A stretch of 64,000 nt of DNA from Gracilibacillus massiliensis (lineage in GTDB: Bacteria > Bacillota > Bacilli > Bacillales > Amphibacillaceae). The position numbers and the translations under genes were made by a program. The notes beneath the pieces were generated by a model. It searched no databases. It worked only from the letters and a program-made list of their open reading frames with translations, and had not been told where the DNA came from. This document shows, one piece after another, positions 35,080-44,991 of the stretch; positions within the stretch are counted from its first letter, which is position 1; every line of letters begins with the position of its first letter. Where the stretch lies: assembly GCF_001458115.1 (NCBI RefSeq), contig NZ_CZRP01000013.1:434001-498000 (forward strand), in the 5' to 3' direction.

Positions 35080-37344
35080 TTAAACGTTATTTAAATTTTC
35101 AATTAATTGATCCAGCATTTCATTGGTAAAGGCACCCATGCTAAAGTTCACCATTGCTCGAAGTGGCATGTTTTGCATCATCGCTTCCATCATTTCAGAT
35201 GCATCACCTTCCTCTTCAGAGTGTTCCATATCACCAAAAGGATTGTTTTTCGACAACAACTCTTTCGCTATCGGAGCTAGTTTAGGATTACTTAAAAGGT
35301 CACCAACCAATGTATTGCGATGAACGGTAAAAGGTAATTCAACAGAACTTATCATCTTAATTTTTTCCTCTAATAAAATCTCTTGTGAGCTCGTTCCAAC
35401 CATGATGTTGAAATCTCCTGTCTCAACATGCCAGTCAGAAATTTCTACATTATAGTAAGCAAATGCTCGTTTATCTAAGCTGAATGTAACTGTTTTTTCT
35501 TCTCCTGGTTCTAAATATATTTTTTCAAAACCTTTTAATTCTTTTAAAGGACGATTAACTGTACTCTCAAGGTCATTTACATATAACTGCACAACTTCTT
35601 TACCTGCAATATTCCCTGTATTTTTTACTTTAACGGAAACTTCTACATTATCGTTATCGCTGATTTCTTGTTGACTTACCTTTAGTTCGCTATAGTCAAA
35701 AGTGGTATAACTTAAACCATAACCAAACGGGAATAAAGGCTTGACATCTTTTGTGTCATAATAGCGGTAACCGACAAAAATACCTTCTTTGTATTCAACT
35801 TTGTCACCTTCTCCAGGGAAATTCAAGAAAGAAGGATTATCACTTAATTTTTCAGGGAACGTTTCTGCTAATCGACCACTCGGGTTTACTTTTCCAAATA
35901 ATACATCTGCAACTGCTCCACCAAAAGCTTGTCCACCTAAGTAACTTTCTACAACACCTTTTACATTATCCAACCATGGCATTTCAATAGGTGCCCCGTT
36001 ACTTAAAACAACTACTGTATTTGGTTGTACTTCAGCGACTGCTTCAATTAACAAACGTTGATTTTCAGGAATCTGCAAGTGATCTCGATCATACCCCTCT
36101 GACTCATAACGATCAGGTAATCCGGCAAAAACAACAGCAACTTCTGCATTCTTGGCTGCTTTTTGAGCTTTAATCACTTTTTGATCATCAACTTTGTCGG
36201 TTTCTACCTCATAACCTTCTTCAAATGTTGTAGTAGAGCTATACAATTTGATTTCATCTATGACACGATCTACTTTTGTCGGATTAATATGTGAACTACC
36301 ACCACCTTGTATACGTGGTTTATCAGCAAAAGATCCAATAACTGCAATATTTGCATCTTTAGCCAAAGGTAAAACACTTTGTTCATTTTTTAATAAAACC
36401 ATACCCTCTGCTGCTACTTTTCTAGCAAACTGATGATGAGCATCTTTGTCATAACCTGCATTTTCTTTTTTGTTAGAAATCGCTTTATCCACAATATTCA
36501 AGATACGTTCAACAGCTATATCTACCGTTTCTTCTTTCAATTCACCGTTTTGAACAGCTTCTATTATTTTCTTATCATTTACACCATTACTTGAAGGCAT
36601 TTCTAGCTCAAGCCCTGCCTGTAAACCATCAACACGCTCATTAACAGCTCCCCAATCTGACACGACAAAGCCTTCAAATCCCCATTCATCTCTGAGAACT
36701 TCGGTTAAAAGTTTATGATTTTCAGCTGCATATTCACCATTTACCTTATTGTAAGCACACATGACAGTCCATGGATGACCTTTTTTAACTGCTTGTTCAA
36801 AACTTGCTAAATATATTTCTCGTAACGTACGCTCATCAATAATAGCATCTGTAGACATACGTCGATGCTCTTGATTATTTGCAGCAAAGTGTTTGAGTGA
36901 TGTTCCTACACCTTGACTTTGTACACCATTAATATGGTTTGCTGCCATTTCTGAAGATAAGTAAGGGTCTTCTGAAAAATATTCAAAGTTTCTCCCACAA
37001 AGTGGTGACCGTTTAATATTTGCCCCAGGTCCTAACAACACGGCAACCTCTTCAGCTTGTGCTTCTTCCCCCAGTGCTACACCTACTTGATAGATGAGTT
37101 CTTTATCCCATGTACTAGCAAGTCCGACTGCTGATGGAAAGCAGGTAGCTGGTACGCTATTATAAATCCCCAAATGATCTGCACCCTCTGCCTGTTTTCT
37201 CAAGCCATGAGGGCCATCTGTTACCATTACAGATGGAATCTCCAACCTTTCAATACCTTTCAAATGCCAAAAATCCAATCCAGAACATAAACCTGCCTTC
37301 TCTTCTAATGTCATTTCTTTTATTTTATCTACATACCCTTGCAT
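35080..37344 (-). CDS. GH3 family beta-glycosidase
   Basis: The 754-residue protein has the N-terminal GH3 barrel (about 1-290, with [12 protein letters not shown] and the catalytic nucleophile Asp in [10 protein letters not shown] near residue 235), an alpha/beta C-terminal domain (about 320-545) and a fibronectin-III-like domain (about 575-660). The tail (about 690-754) is helical, Met- and Asp/Glu-rich. There is no signal peptide, so it acts in the cytoplasm on oligosaccharides, as beta-glucosidase or beta-xylosidase. The ATG has GAGGAGGTA upstream. A TATAAT box and a weak cre-like site lie in its 5' region. Specificity is not decidable from sequence alone. Confidence 0.9.
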   Translation of the reverse strand: MQGYVDKIKEMTLEEKAGLCSGLDFWHLKGIERLEIPSVMVTDGPHGLRKQAEGADHLGIYNSVPATCFPSAVGLASTWDKELIYQVGVALGEEAQAEEVAVLLGPGANIKRSPLCGRNFEYFSEDPYLSSEMAANHINGVQSQGVGTSLKHFAANNQEHRRMSTDAIIDERTLREIYLASFEQAVKKGHPWTVMCAYNKVNGEYAAENHKLLTEVLRDEWGFEGFVVSDWGAVNERVDGLQAGLELEMPSSNGVNDKKIIEAVQNGELKEETVDIAVERILNIVDKAISNKKENAGYDKDAHHQFARKVAAEGMVLLKNEQSVLPLAKDANIAVIGSFADKPRIQGGGSSHINPTKVDRVIDEIKLYSSTTTFEEGYEVETDKVDDQKVIKAQKAAKNAEVAVVFAGLPDRYESEGYDRDHLQIPENQRLLIEAVAEVQPNTVVVLSNGAPIEMPWLDNVKGVVESYLGGQAFGGAVADVLFGKVNPSGRLAETFPEKLSDNPSFLNFPGEGDKVEYKEGIFVGYRYYDTKDVKPLFPFGYGLSYTTFDYSELKVSQQEISDNDNVEVSVKVKNTGNIAGKEVVQLYVNDLESTVNRPLKELKGFEKIYLEPGEEKTVTFSLDKRAFAYYNVEISDWHVETGDFNIMVGTSSQEILLEEKIKMISSVELPFTVHRNTLVGDLLSNPKLAPIAKELLSKNNPFGDMEHSEEEGDASEMMEAMMQNMPLRAMVNFSMGAFTNEMLDQLIENLNNV

Positions 37345-37361
37345 AAAATACCTCCTCTATT

Positions 37362-37383
37362 TGATACCGCTTACTTCATTATA
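37362..37383. promoter_or_regulatory. TATAAT promoter box and weak cre-like site before the GH3 gene
   Basis: On the minus strand TATAAT occupies 37383 to 37378. The bases 37362-37375 (TGATACCGCTTACT) differ from the cre consensus at two positions and lie just after that box. The cre match is weak. Confidence 0.35.
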
Positions 37384-37515
37384 ATAGAATCACTCTATCT
37401 TTTATGGTATATTATTAAGATTTTTATAATAATTTTGATATTAATCTAACTAATTAATGATCTTAGCAAAAATGTCTGGGCATTAATATTTTTTTAAATT
37501 AAAACACCAAAAATG

Positions 37516-38045
37516 TATTATTGCGCAATATAAGGATACTGCTCAGTAGTAATCTTGACATAAAGTTTGTGCTTAACAACCGCTACGGCTTGTCCGCTTT
37601 CCTTTCCACGGGTTTTTCTCCTCAGCTAACTTTGGTAAGCAAAAGCCGCTTACCAAAGTGGATCTTCGAATAAAAACATCCCGTAGGAGTAAAAGCGGAC
37701 GCCTACGCTAATTTGATATTTTACAACACTAGCATGAGGTAGCATTATGCCATTTCTCTCATGTGAAAAATTCATTGAATGGAGTAAAAGATCAAGATGC
37801 CATCTGTAACAGTACGTAGTAAAAATATATTAGCGCAGGCCGCCCACTTTCACTCCTGTGGTAACTTTTTACCTGAAGATCCACTTTTTCGAGCGATCTT
37901 TGCTTGGAAAAGTTAGCTGAAGGGAAAAAACCACGGAAAGGGAAGTGGGCAGCCGGAGCGGGTGTCTAGTACATCACTTATTTCAAAATTACTACTTTGG
38001 CTAATAGTTACTCATCAGTTATTGCGCAGTATTGTCCAACTACGC
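37516..38045. repeat. Large inverted-repeat intergenic element (copy E)
   Basis: This fills most of the gene-free 37345-38108 stretch. It begins at TATTGCGCAATATAAGG and ends at TTATTGCGCAGTATTG. Inside are two inverted units: CGCTACGGCTTGTCCGC through GCGGACGCCTACGC, and GCGCAGGCCGCCCACTT through GGGCAGCCGGAGCGGG. It closely resembles copies D and F along its whole length. Confidence 0.88.
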
Positions 38046-38075
38046 AAAAAAATCCAAACAATCGTTTGGATTTTT
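38045..38075. terminator. Terminator of TCCAAACG type next to repeat E
   Basis: AATCCAAAC (38051-38059) and GTTTGGATT (38064-38072) form a stem with a four-base loop and A and T runs. It follows the 123-residue hypothetical gene on the minus strand. Confidence 0.82.
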
Positions 38076-38108
38076 CTAATTATAAAGCTCTTTTTTTTCC
38101 AGCCTCTT

Positions 38109-38480
38109 TTAAGCTTCTTTTTTTAATACACCCATACCAACTAATATTACTTTAGAGTCGTTACTTAAATAATCTATCGCTTCTTTCTCCATTAGAAGAT
38201 TCGGCTTTTCTTTAATAATCATCTTTATTCCTCGAACATCAAACTGTTCTGCATACATGTTAACTGCTCTAAGCGTCGCTAATTCTCTTTTATCTAAATT
38301 TCGATAACCAGATTCTTGACGCTTGATCATAAATTCTAAAATCTCTCTAGCATTATGATTTAAGACATGCTTTTTACTTTTTAGAAGTTCTATATTTTCT
38401 TCCATATACTTTCTAGCTGTGACTAAATCTAAATTTTCAGTAGCATGATTAATACTTTTTACAAGTTCACTGAATCGCAC
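38109..38480 (-). CDS. Conserved hypothetical protein, 123 residues
   Basis: A small helical, soluble protein with no named domain that I recognise. The start is GTG with AAAGGAGGA about eight bases upstream, which supports it being a real gene. Sequence highlights are EILEFMIKRQESGYRNLDKREL in the centre and a hydrophobic C-terminal strand (KVILVGMGVL). There is a possible helical-repeat look (NLDLVTARKYMEENIELL) but no firm assignment. It stands alone between the GH3 region and the guanidine exporter genes. Confidence 0.65.
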   Translation of the reverse strand: MRFSELVKSINHATENLDLVTARKYMEENIELLKSKKHVLNHNAREILEFMIKRQESGYRNLDKRELATLRAVNMYAEQFDVRGIKMIIKEKPNLLMEKEAIDYLSNDSKVILVGMGVLKKEA

Positions 38481-38590
38481 AGAAAATTCCTCCTTTCAAA
38501 ATTATCATTAAATATAGGTATTATTGCATAAATAATATAACATATTTAGTTCAATATTACTATCATTTTTTGTCTTTTAATGTCGATTTT

Positions 38591-38902
38591 TCACACCGCT
38601 TTAAGACCGATCACTGATACAATAATAATGGTTAAGAAGAATAATCTTTTAGCATTCTTTGATTCATTATAGATAATTATACCTATTAAAGCTCCACCAG
38701 CTGCTCCAATACCTGTCCAGATAGCGTATGCTAAACTCATAGGTAATGACTTCAAAGCAATAGATAAAAAGACAAAACTTGCAGCAAAGCTAGATATCAT
38801 CAGAATCATAGATATTTTTGATTTATCATGATGCCATTGATTCATCATCATCACAGCTAACATTTCAAATAACCCGGCTAAAATTAATACAAACCATTCC
38901 AT
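38591..38902 (-). CDS. gdnD: SMR-family guanidinium exporter subunit GdnD (YkkD-like)
   Basis: A 103-residue small multidrug resistance protein with four membrane helices. The first helix carries the essential Glu in FEMLAVMMM, and the third has AYAIWTGIGAAGG. It starts right at the end of its partner (adjacent stop/start), and both sit behind a guanidine-I riboswitch. In B. subtilis YkkCD form a heterodimeric proton-coupled guanidinium exporter under the same kind of riboswitch. The pairing and riboswitch make guanidinium, rather than a drug, the likely natural substrate. Confidence 0.9.
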   Translation of the reverse strand: MEWFVLILAGLFEMLAVMMMNQWHHDKSKISMILMISSFAASFVFLSIALKSLPMSLAYAIWTGIGAAGGALIGIIIYNESKNAKRLFFLTIIIVSVIGLKAV

Positions 38903-39232
38903 TTATACTGAATCCTCCTTGGTATCTGATAACTTCAAACCAATCACACCAATCAACAGCAGTACAATAAGTCCTAATTTAGTCATACTTATGTCTTCTT
39001 GAAAAAATAACACACCAGAAATGACTGTACCCGCAGTCCCAAGCCCTACAAAAACCGCATAAACCGTCCCTACTGAGAGATTTTCGCCAGCCATAATAAG
39101 AAAATAAAAACTAATAAATATGGCTATTACCGTTCCAACCCATTCTAATGGTTGATCAGCATGTTTTAACCCGATCACCCATAAAACCTCAAAAAATGCA
39201 GCAACTATAATTTTGATCCATTCTTTTAACAT
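38903..39232 (-). CDS. gdnC: SMR-family guanidinium exporter subunit GdnC (YkkC-like)
   Basis: A small multidrug resistance protein with four membrane helices and the conserved Glu in AAFFEVLWVIGLKHAD; helix 3 has GTVYAVFVGLGTAGT. The frame could start at an ATG at 39238, but the GGAG site directly abuts that codon and lies seven bases before the ATG at 39232, so the latter is preferred. It is the first gene after the guanidine-I riboswitch and its terminator, and would be expressed when guanidine binds the RNA. It forms a heterodimer with the next gene product. Confidence 0.9.
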   Translation of the reverse strand: MLKEWIKIIVAAFFEVLWVIGLKHADQPLEWVGTVIAIFISFYFLIMAGENLSVGTVYAVFVGLGTAGTVISGVLFFQEDISMTKLGLIVLLLIGVIGLKLSDTKEDSV

Positions 39233-39260
39233 GAACATTCTCCTTCCTTACAAATAAAAA

Positions 39261-39293
39261 AAGCCTAAGAGAAATTTAAATTCTCCCAGGCTT
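39261..39293 (-). terminator. Riboswitch-controlled terminator upstream of gdnCD
   Basis: The arms AAGCCTAAGAGAA (39261-39273) and TTCTCCCAGGCTT (39281-39293) form a long stem with one or two mismatches. On the minus strand a run of seven T follows. It shares its 5' arm with the riboswitch aptamer, so ligand binding would decide between the two structures. Confidence 0.88.
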
Positions 39294-39372
39294 TTGTCCC
39301 TCCGTGTCACAGTATGACTGTGTGTTTTCTCTCGGACCAGACCAACTTACTGTTGCGGAACCCTAGAAAACT
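39280..39372 (-). ncRNA. Guanidine-I (ykkC) riboswitch
   Basis: Read on the minus strand, the leader contains CTAGGGTTCCG, then GGTCTGGTCCGAGAG, ACACGG and GGGACAAAAGCCTGGGAGA, in the right order. These are the conserved segments of the ykkC class guanidine-I aptamer. A terminator overlaps its 3' side, and gdnCD follow. Guanidine binding should prevent termination and turn on the exporter genes. Confidence 0.95.
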
Positions 39373-39378
39373 TTTTAT

Positions 39379-42300
39379 TTAATTCATTTTTTTTCGTCTA
39401 TTAACAGTATACCAAATTAAACTTCCAAATAAAATCAATAATACGCTAGATAACAACCAGTTGAAAATATTTGTAGACGTATCAGGTAACACCTTATTAT
39501 CTTCGCTTATTTGTTGGTGATCAGTGCCTTGCTTCTCTTGCTTTTCTGCTAAGACACCATAAGTAGAAAAATGATTCACCATGGTAGTGACAACACTATC
39601 ACTCACTTCTCCACCCTTGTTTTCCCAGTTATCTTTTTCCTCATTATAATAATAGATAGAAACATCTTCAGAATTAAAATCAGTATCATTATACCCTAAT
39701 ATTAATTGATATTCACCCGTATAGTCTTCGTATCCTTGAGGAAATGTGAAGTGAAAAGTGTATACATCTCCAGCTATCATTAATCCATCTAAGTTTACTG
39801 GATTTGCCTTTTTTATTATTAAAGTAGTTCCCTTGGGCAGGTCTTCAGGTAAAATCACTTTTGAATTCGAATTTTTGATATTAATCTCCATGTTTGCGGA
39901 CACTTCTACTTTTTCATCAAATGATACTTCTTGTTCGTCCTCATCTGATGTTGGTTTATCAGTGTCTTCTTCCTCTTCGGTAATATCATCTTGGTCTTTT
40001 CCCTCATCCTGATCTGGAGATTCTTCACCAGGTTCTCCAGGATTCTCGCCTGGATTTTCATCGTCTGAACCATCATCTGGTTCCTCTCCAGGTTCTTCGG
40101 GTTCCTCTTCATCTGGATCAATTGTATAAGGATCCCAACCTTTTAATACATTTTGAACTGTCCAATCCGCTGCTTCTTCATCTGACAACTGGCGACGGGA
40201 TGCATTAATGACGGCACCAGGTCCTTCATTCTCATACTCATATAATCTTGCGTCTTCAGGTTGTAATCCGCTCATAGAGGTCCAACCTTCATCTTTAATA
40301 TGTGCTCCTAGTTCACTTTCCATAATTACGACACTGGCTCTAGCATTTGGATTACCTCCAGCAGGCCATGGTCTTCCCAAATAAACCGTTCCATCAGCAG
40401 CATCACTAGTAAATGTACTATCTTTAATCAACATACCGTATTGCTCTGATAATAAGGTGCTAGCCGCTGTAATGTACCCATTATTAGAATCTGATCCTCG
40501 ATCCAATGAGTGAATAATCGAATCTTCAATGACGATACTTGCACCACCAAAAATGAAATCAACGTCCCCTTCAATATAGACATCACGATAATATTGAGTG
40601 CCAGAATGGGTATACAACGTATCCTGATTCCCAATAAAACGAATATTTTTGAAGTATTGCCTATCTCCACTCGCATAGACTGCCACCGCTTGTTTACCTT
40701 CAACATCCATCGACTCATCGAAGGAATTCTCCAGTGTGAGATTTTCGATTTTCAGATCATCCGCCCGTAAATATACGCTTGCACTTCCACTTGTACCTAA
40801 AGTTCCACCAACACCATTATCTCTTCCAGCATAATTATCGTACGTGATAACAGTTGTTGTCTCATCTTCACCAAGTAGTGTAATAAATGGTTTATTCGTT
40901 GGTACAGTGACCACTTCTTTATAGGTACCTTCTTTTATTAAAATGGTGACCGGATGTTTGTTATTGTCTGGAACCGCATCTATCGCTGATTGAACTGTCT
41001 CATAATCTCCTGAACCATCTTTAGCTACAATTATCTGGCTTTCAATTTGTTCCATTTGCTTCGTCTGCCCTTCTAACACTTTCACTTGATCTTCGGTTAA
41101 TGTGTTGCCGTTCACGTCTGCTGATTTGTTTCCAATTACACGAACAAATACTTGATCTTCATAGTTACCGGTTGTCTGGGCAATTTCTAGTAATTGTGTT
41201 GCCCAATGTCCACCCCATGAGTAACCATTTCGTCTTTCTGCTTCTATTTCCACGATGTCGTGTTTTATCACACCATCTCGACCAGAAAAAATCGGTTTGT
41301 TTGTGCCAATTTCGTAGAAACGATACCAAGCAGTAGAATTTTCATCCTCTACAAAGTATTCATTATTTGGATCCCCACTCACATATCTGATTCCTTCCAG
41401 TTTCACCTCATCCAACCATTCCAGTCCTGCCAAAACTGCTTGTTCAATTTCTTCTGTTTGTGGTTGGGTCATCAAATATCGTATAATCCCAACTGACTCC
41501 TGTCCTGAGATAGAAGGATGTTCATAACTTCGTGCTCCTCTTGGTTCATACGTATATGGATCATGCTGAGCACACCAAGCAGTTAGCTCACCATCGACTT
41601 CAATTTGTGCCTCTAGAATATAATCTACGGCATGATCTATAGAAGCTTTTGTTTTTATAACATCCGCTTCACTTATTAAGTCATCATTGAATGGATATCG
41701 TTGCTCTGCTACAAGTTCCATTAGTTCTAACACATTAATCATTGCTTCATCATTAAAAGTCACATAGTCCGAGTAATTTCCTCTTCTAGGATATACTTGT
41801 GCAAATCCGCCTGTATCATATTGAAGGTCAAACAAAAATTCTAAACCTTTCTCCACACTATCTTTGTACTTAGGATCCTTTGTCTCCTGGTACACTTGCG
41901 CAATATATAACAATTCAGAAATAGTCGCATCATTATCAATCGTACCTAATTCTTCACCATCTTCTACCCATTCAGAACGCGATTCTTCGCCATCCCATGG
42001 ACGCGTATAGATATGGGACCAATTTTTTGTCCACCCGCCATGCTCCATTTGCCAAGTCAACAAGTTATCCGCTTCTTCGATCGCTGTATCTAGATCTCCT
42101 GAAAACCTTGTTTCCTCAGTTTCTAACGGATATTCCGCATACTCATTCCATTCATCTTGACTATGCATGACAATTACCGTCTGTCCAAAACGGTTCGTTG
42201 CTTTAGCTGCTTTGTCTATTCTTAAATTTTGAAAGTCTGGTGACAATAATTCCAATTTTCGAGTAGGTACTACTACATCCAAGTCCGAATAGGAAAATTC

Positions 42301-44919
42301 GTCGAAAGTACCGTTAAGTGTTACTACTAACACATTATTGGATATCGCATGTACGCCTGCTATATCTACTGTATCTTGCTCACTATCTACAGTAGTTATT
42401 AGTTCTTTTGCTTCTCCCCATGTCAGGGCTTGTTCAGAAGATCTTTCATATTGTTCTCCTGTCACTTCTTTCATAAGCTGGATTGCTTCGTTCCATGTAA
42501 TTGATTCTTCAGGATAAATATTGCCATTTTCTACAAGATCATCTGCATAACCTAATTTATTTGTTGTTTCTAAAACATAGCTATACCATTCTTCACTAGA
42601 AGTCTCCCAAATATCTTCATTGTTACTGGATACTTTAAATTCTTCTTCATGCACTACCCCTAAGGCTTGATTGACCATAGCAAAAAATGCAAGTCTCGAA
42701 ATCGATTCTTCTTCATCTGGCAGAGTATCTGCAACAATGCCAAGTTCTTTCATTTTTTTCAGTAAGACACCACCTGCTACCTCTTCTACTTCTGTCTCCT
42801 CAACGTCAATCGGTCCTTGATCATCGGAAGAAGAGGTGTTATGGACACGTAAATGATCAATATTAGCACCCCCACTCGGTCCAACTCCAGTAGCACGAAT
42901 TTTATTCTCTCCTGTTTGAAGTTCCGCCGTCATGGTTGTATATTGCCATGCTGCCCAATCACCAGTTGGATTAAATTCCAATTCCGCTTCCACCACTTCG
43001 TCATTTACTTTAATTTCTGCCGGACGTTCATCAGTTCCACCATGTCCATATCTAAAATCTAATGAATATACTCCTTCAACCGGAACATTAACTGTCCATT
43101 CTACCCAACTACCAGGTGCATTAGGGGCATAATCAATAAATCCGGTTCCAGTAAAGCCAGCATGTTTATTATCAATAATGACCGTCTCTGGTTCCAGCTC
43201 TGCTTCTTCTGCTTCAAAAATTTGATCATATTCGATATATACCTTTAAATGATCAATATTTGCACCACCACTTGCTCCTACTCCGGTCGCACGAATGACA
43301 TTTTCTCCTTCTGTTAAGGTTACTTTTGTCGAAGTATATTCCCAGGTTGCCCAACCTCCAGTAGGATCAAATGGCAATTCTTCCTCTATTACTTCACCAT
43401 TTACAAGAATTTCAGCAGGTCGCAAATCGGTACCTCCATGCGCATAACGAAAATCTAATGTATACTCTCCATCCGCTGGCACATCCAATGTCCACTCGAT
43501 CCATCCACCAGGGGCATTTGGCTTATAATCAACAAAACCATCTCCTGTAAATCCAACATGCTGATTGTCAATAATAGCATCACTTATCTCCGCATTTTCT
43601 GCTTCATAAATTACTCCTGTTCCATCCTCGACAGGTTCTGTTGGCGGTTCCACCGGATCTGTAGGTTCGTCTTCAGGCAATTGACCGGTTATTTTTATAT
43701 CATCTAAATAATGACCTTTCATCCCACTATTTGGAGTAAAAGACTCGATGAAATTCACTTTTGTTCCTGATTGATTTAATGCTGCTTCCTCTAACTTTAA
43801 CTCATCGTCAATATATACATTGGCATATTGCTGATCTAGATCTATTTCTACTTTTATTTGATACCATTTTTCTTCCTCTAATTCTATTAAAGGTTGATAA
43901 TGATCACCTGTTCGATAGGTGATATGATTGTCTTTTGTTTCGATAATTACAGGTGTAGCATCCCCTTTAACTCTCATTACTTTTGTAGAGCTAGTATAGC
44001 TTGGTTGCATAAACTTCATCTCTGCAGTAACAACACCTTCTACATCTTCAAAATTTTTACTTAAAATAACATTTGTATCATCACTTGTATCATTTAAGAA
44101 AACACTTTTATTTTCTGAAGATGGGATTTCTTTTACCCTTACAGTACCTCCACCTTCTGAAACCGTAACACTTGAAGGTACTTCATCAACTAGCTCTTCA
44201 TTAAAATCTGTTTCGAATACAGTAGTTCCTACAGGAGGTGTTTCTACTTCCACTTCCTCCATATGTGAAATTCGAATGTCATCCAAATAATGTCCTAATG
44301 CTTTACTACCAGGGGTAAATGATTCAAAAAAGTTAATTTGAGAAGCATCTTCGTAAAGGTTTGCACCTTCTATTTTTAGTTCTTCATCAATATAAATATT
44401 TACCGTTTTTTCTTCTAAATTAACTTCCGCTTTTATGTTATACCATTGCCCTTCTTCTACCTCTACTAGATTTTCATACGAATCATCGCTGTTTCTGTAT
44501 GCGATGAACCCATCTTTTGTCTCAAGAATAACCGAAGTAACATCACCTTTAAGACGCATTACTTTTGTTGAACTTGTATAGCTTGGTTGCATAAACTTCA
44601 TTTCAATCGTGACCTGGTTCGTTAAATCCTCAAAACTCTTTGATACTTGAACATCATCACTTTCACTTGTGTCTTCTAAAAATACACTTTTATTTTCCGC
44701 ATCTGGAGTTTCCGCAATTGCTACGGTTCCACCATCTTCTGAAACATCAAAATCAGTTGGTGCTTGACCTGTCGTATTATCATTAAAGTCATCCTCAAAA
44801 ATAACAACGTTGTTAAAATTAGGATCAGCTTTAACTAATGTAAGTGGCATCGATGAAAATACGGTTGTCAATGTAAGCATAAAAATAATAAACAAATAAC
44901 TGATTCGTTTTAGCTTCAT
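39379..44919 (-). CDS. Wall-anchored bifunctional pectate lyase (PL10) - pectin methylesterase (CE8)
   Basis: An 1846-residue surface enzyme. Order: signal peptide (1-31), two related LamG-like domains (about 37-222 and 232-412), two CBM6/35-type carbohydrate modules (about 436-563 and 566-692) that are near-duplicates, a degenerate SLH-like region (about 705-845), PL10 pectate lyase (about 943-1263), CE8 pectin methylesterase (about 1297-1597), an acidic Glu/Asp/Pro linker (about 1600-1670), a small beta domain, and an LPDTS sorting motif (about 1810) with a membrane helix and RRKK tail. The esterase motifs GNQDTLY, YIEGDVDFIFGGA and YLGRPW are intact. The lyase has TIDNDATISEL and YEHPSISGQESVG. 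The two activities are logically linked: demethylation of pectin, then cleavage of the product. The AraC gene directly upstream may regulate it. Confidence 0.92.
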   Translation of the reverse strand: MKLKRISYLFIIFMLTLTTVFSSMPLTLVKADPNFNNVVIFEDDFNDNTTGQAPTDFDVSEDGGTVAIAETPDAENKSVFLEDTSESDDVQVSKSFEDLTNQVTIEMKFMQPSYTSSTKVMRLKGDVTSVILETKDGFIAYRNSDDSYENLVEVEEGQWYNIKAEVNLEEKTVNIYIDEELKIEGANLYEDASQINFFESFTPGSKALGHYLDDIRISHMEEVEVETPPVGTTVFETDFNEELVDEVPSSVTVSEGGGTVRVKEIPSSENKSVFLNDTSDDTNVILSKNFEDVEGVVTAEMKFMQPSYTSSTKVMRVKGDATPVIIETKDNHITYRTGDHYQPLIELEEEKWYQIKVEIDLDQQYANVYIDDELKLEEAALNQSGTKVNFIESFTPNSGMKGHYLDDIKITGQLPEDEPTDPVEPPTEPVEDGTGVIYEAENAEISDAIIDNQHVGFTGDGFVDYKPNAPGGWIEWTLDVPADGEYTLDFRYAHGGTDLRPAEILVNGEVIEEELPFDPTGGWATWEYTSTKVTLTEGENVIRATGVGASGGANIDHLKVYIEYDQIFEAEEAELEPETVIIDNKHAGFTGTGFIDYAPNAPGSWVEWTVNVPVEGVYSLDFRYGHGGTDERPAEIKVNDEVVEAELEFNPTGDWAAWQYTTMTAELQTGENKIRATGVGPSGGANIDHLRVHNTSSSDDQGPIDVEETEVEEVAGGVLLKKMKELGIVADTLPDEEESISRLAFFAMVNQALGVVHEEEFKVSSNNEDIWETSSEEWYSYVLETTNKLGYADDLVENGNIYPEESITWNEAIQLMKEVTGEQYERSSEQALTWGEAKELITTVDSEQDTVDIAGVHAISNNVLVVTLNGTFDEFSYSDLDVVVPTRKLELLSPDFQNLRIDKAAKATNRFGQTVIVMHSQDEWNEYAEYPLETEETRFSGDLDTAIEEADNLLTWQMEHGGWTKNWSHIYTRPWDGEESRSEWVEDGEELGTIDNDATISELLYIAQVYQETKDPKYKDSVEKGLEFLFDLQYDTGGFAQVYPRRGNYSDYVTFNDEAMINVLELMELVAEQRYPFNDDLISEADVIKTKASIDHAVDYILEAQIEVDGELTAWCAQHDPYTYEPRGARSYEHPSISGQESVGIIRYLMTQPQTEEIEQAVLAGLEWLDEVKLEGIRYVSGDPNNEYFVEDENSTAWYRFYEIGTNKPIFSGRDGVIKHDIVEIEAERRNGYSWGGHWATQLLEIAQTTGNYEDQVFVRVIGNKSADVNGNTLTEDQVKVLEGQTKQMEQIESQIIVAKDGSGDYETVQSAIDAVPDNNKHPVTILIKEGTYKEVVTVPTNKPFITLLGEDETTTVITYDNYAGRDNGVGGTLGTSGSASVYLRADDLKIENLTLENSFDESMDVEGKQAVAVYASGDRQYFKNIRFIGNQDTLYTHSGTQYYRDVYIEGDVDFIFGGASIVIEDSIIHSLDRGSDSNNGYITAASTLLSEQYGMLIKDSTFTSDAADGTVYLGRPWPAGGNPNARASVVIMESELGAHIKDEGWTSMSGLQPEDARLYEYENEGPGAVINASRRQLSDEEAADWTVQNVLKGWDPYTIDPDEEEPEEPGEEPDDGSDDENPGENPGEPGEESPDQDEGKDQDDITEEEEDTDKPTSDEDEQEVSFDEKVEVSANMEINIKNSNSKVILPEDLPKGTTLIIKKANPVNLDGLMIAGDVYTFHFTFPQGYEDYTGEYQLILGYNDTDFNSEDVSIYYYNEEKDNWENKGGEVSDSVVTTMVNHFSTYGVLAEKQEKQGTDHQQISEDNKVLPDTSTNIFNWLLSSVLLILFGSLIWYTVNRRKKMN

Positions 44920-44991
44920 ATACTCTCGTCCTTCCTGAATTTAATTGGACATCCTTCGCCATAGAACTAAGACTTCATTTTATTCTATTAA

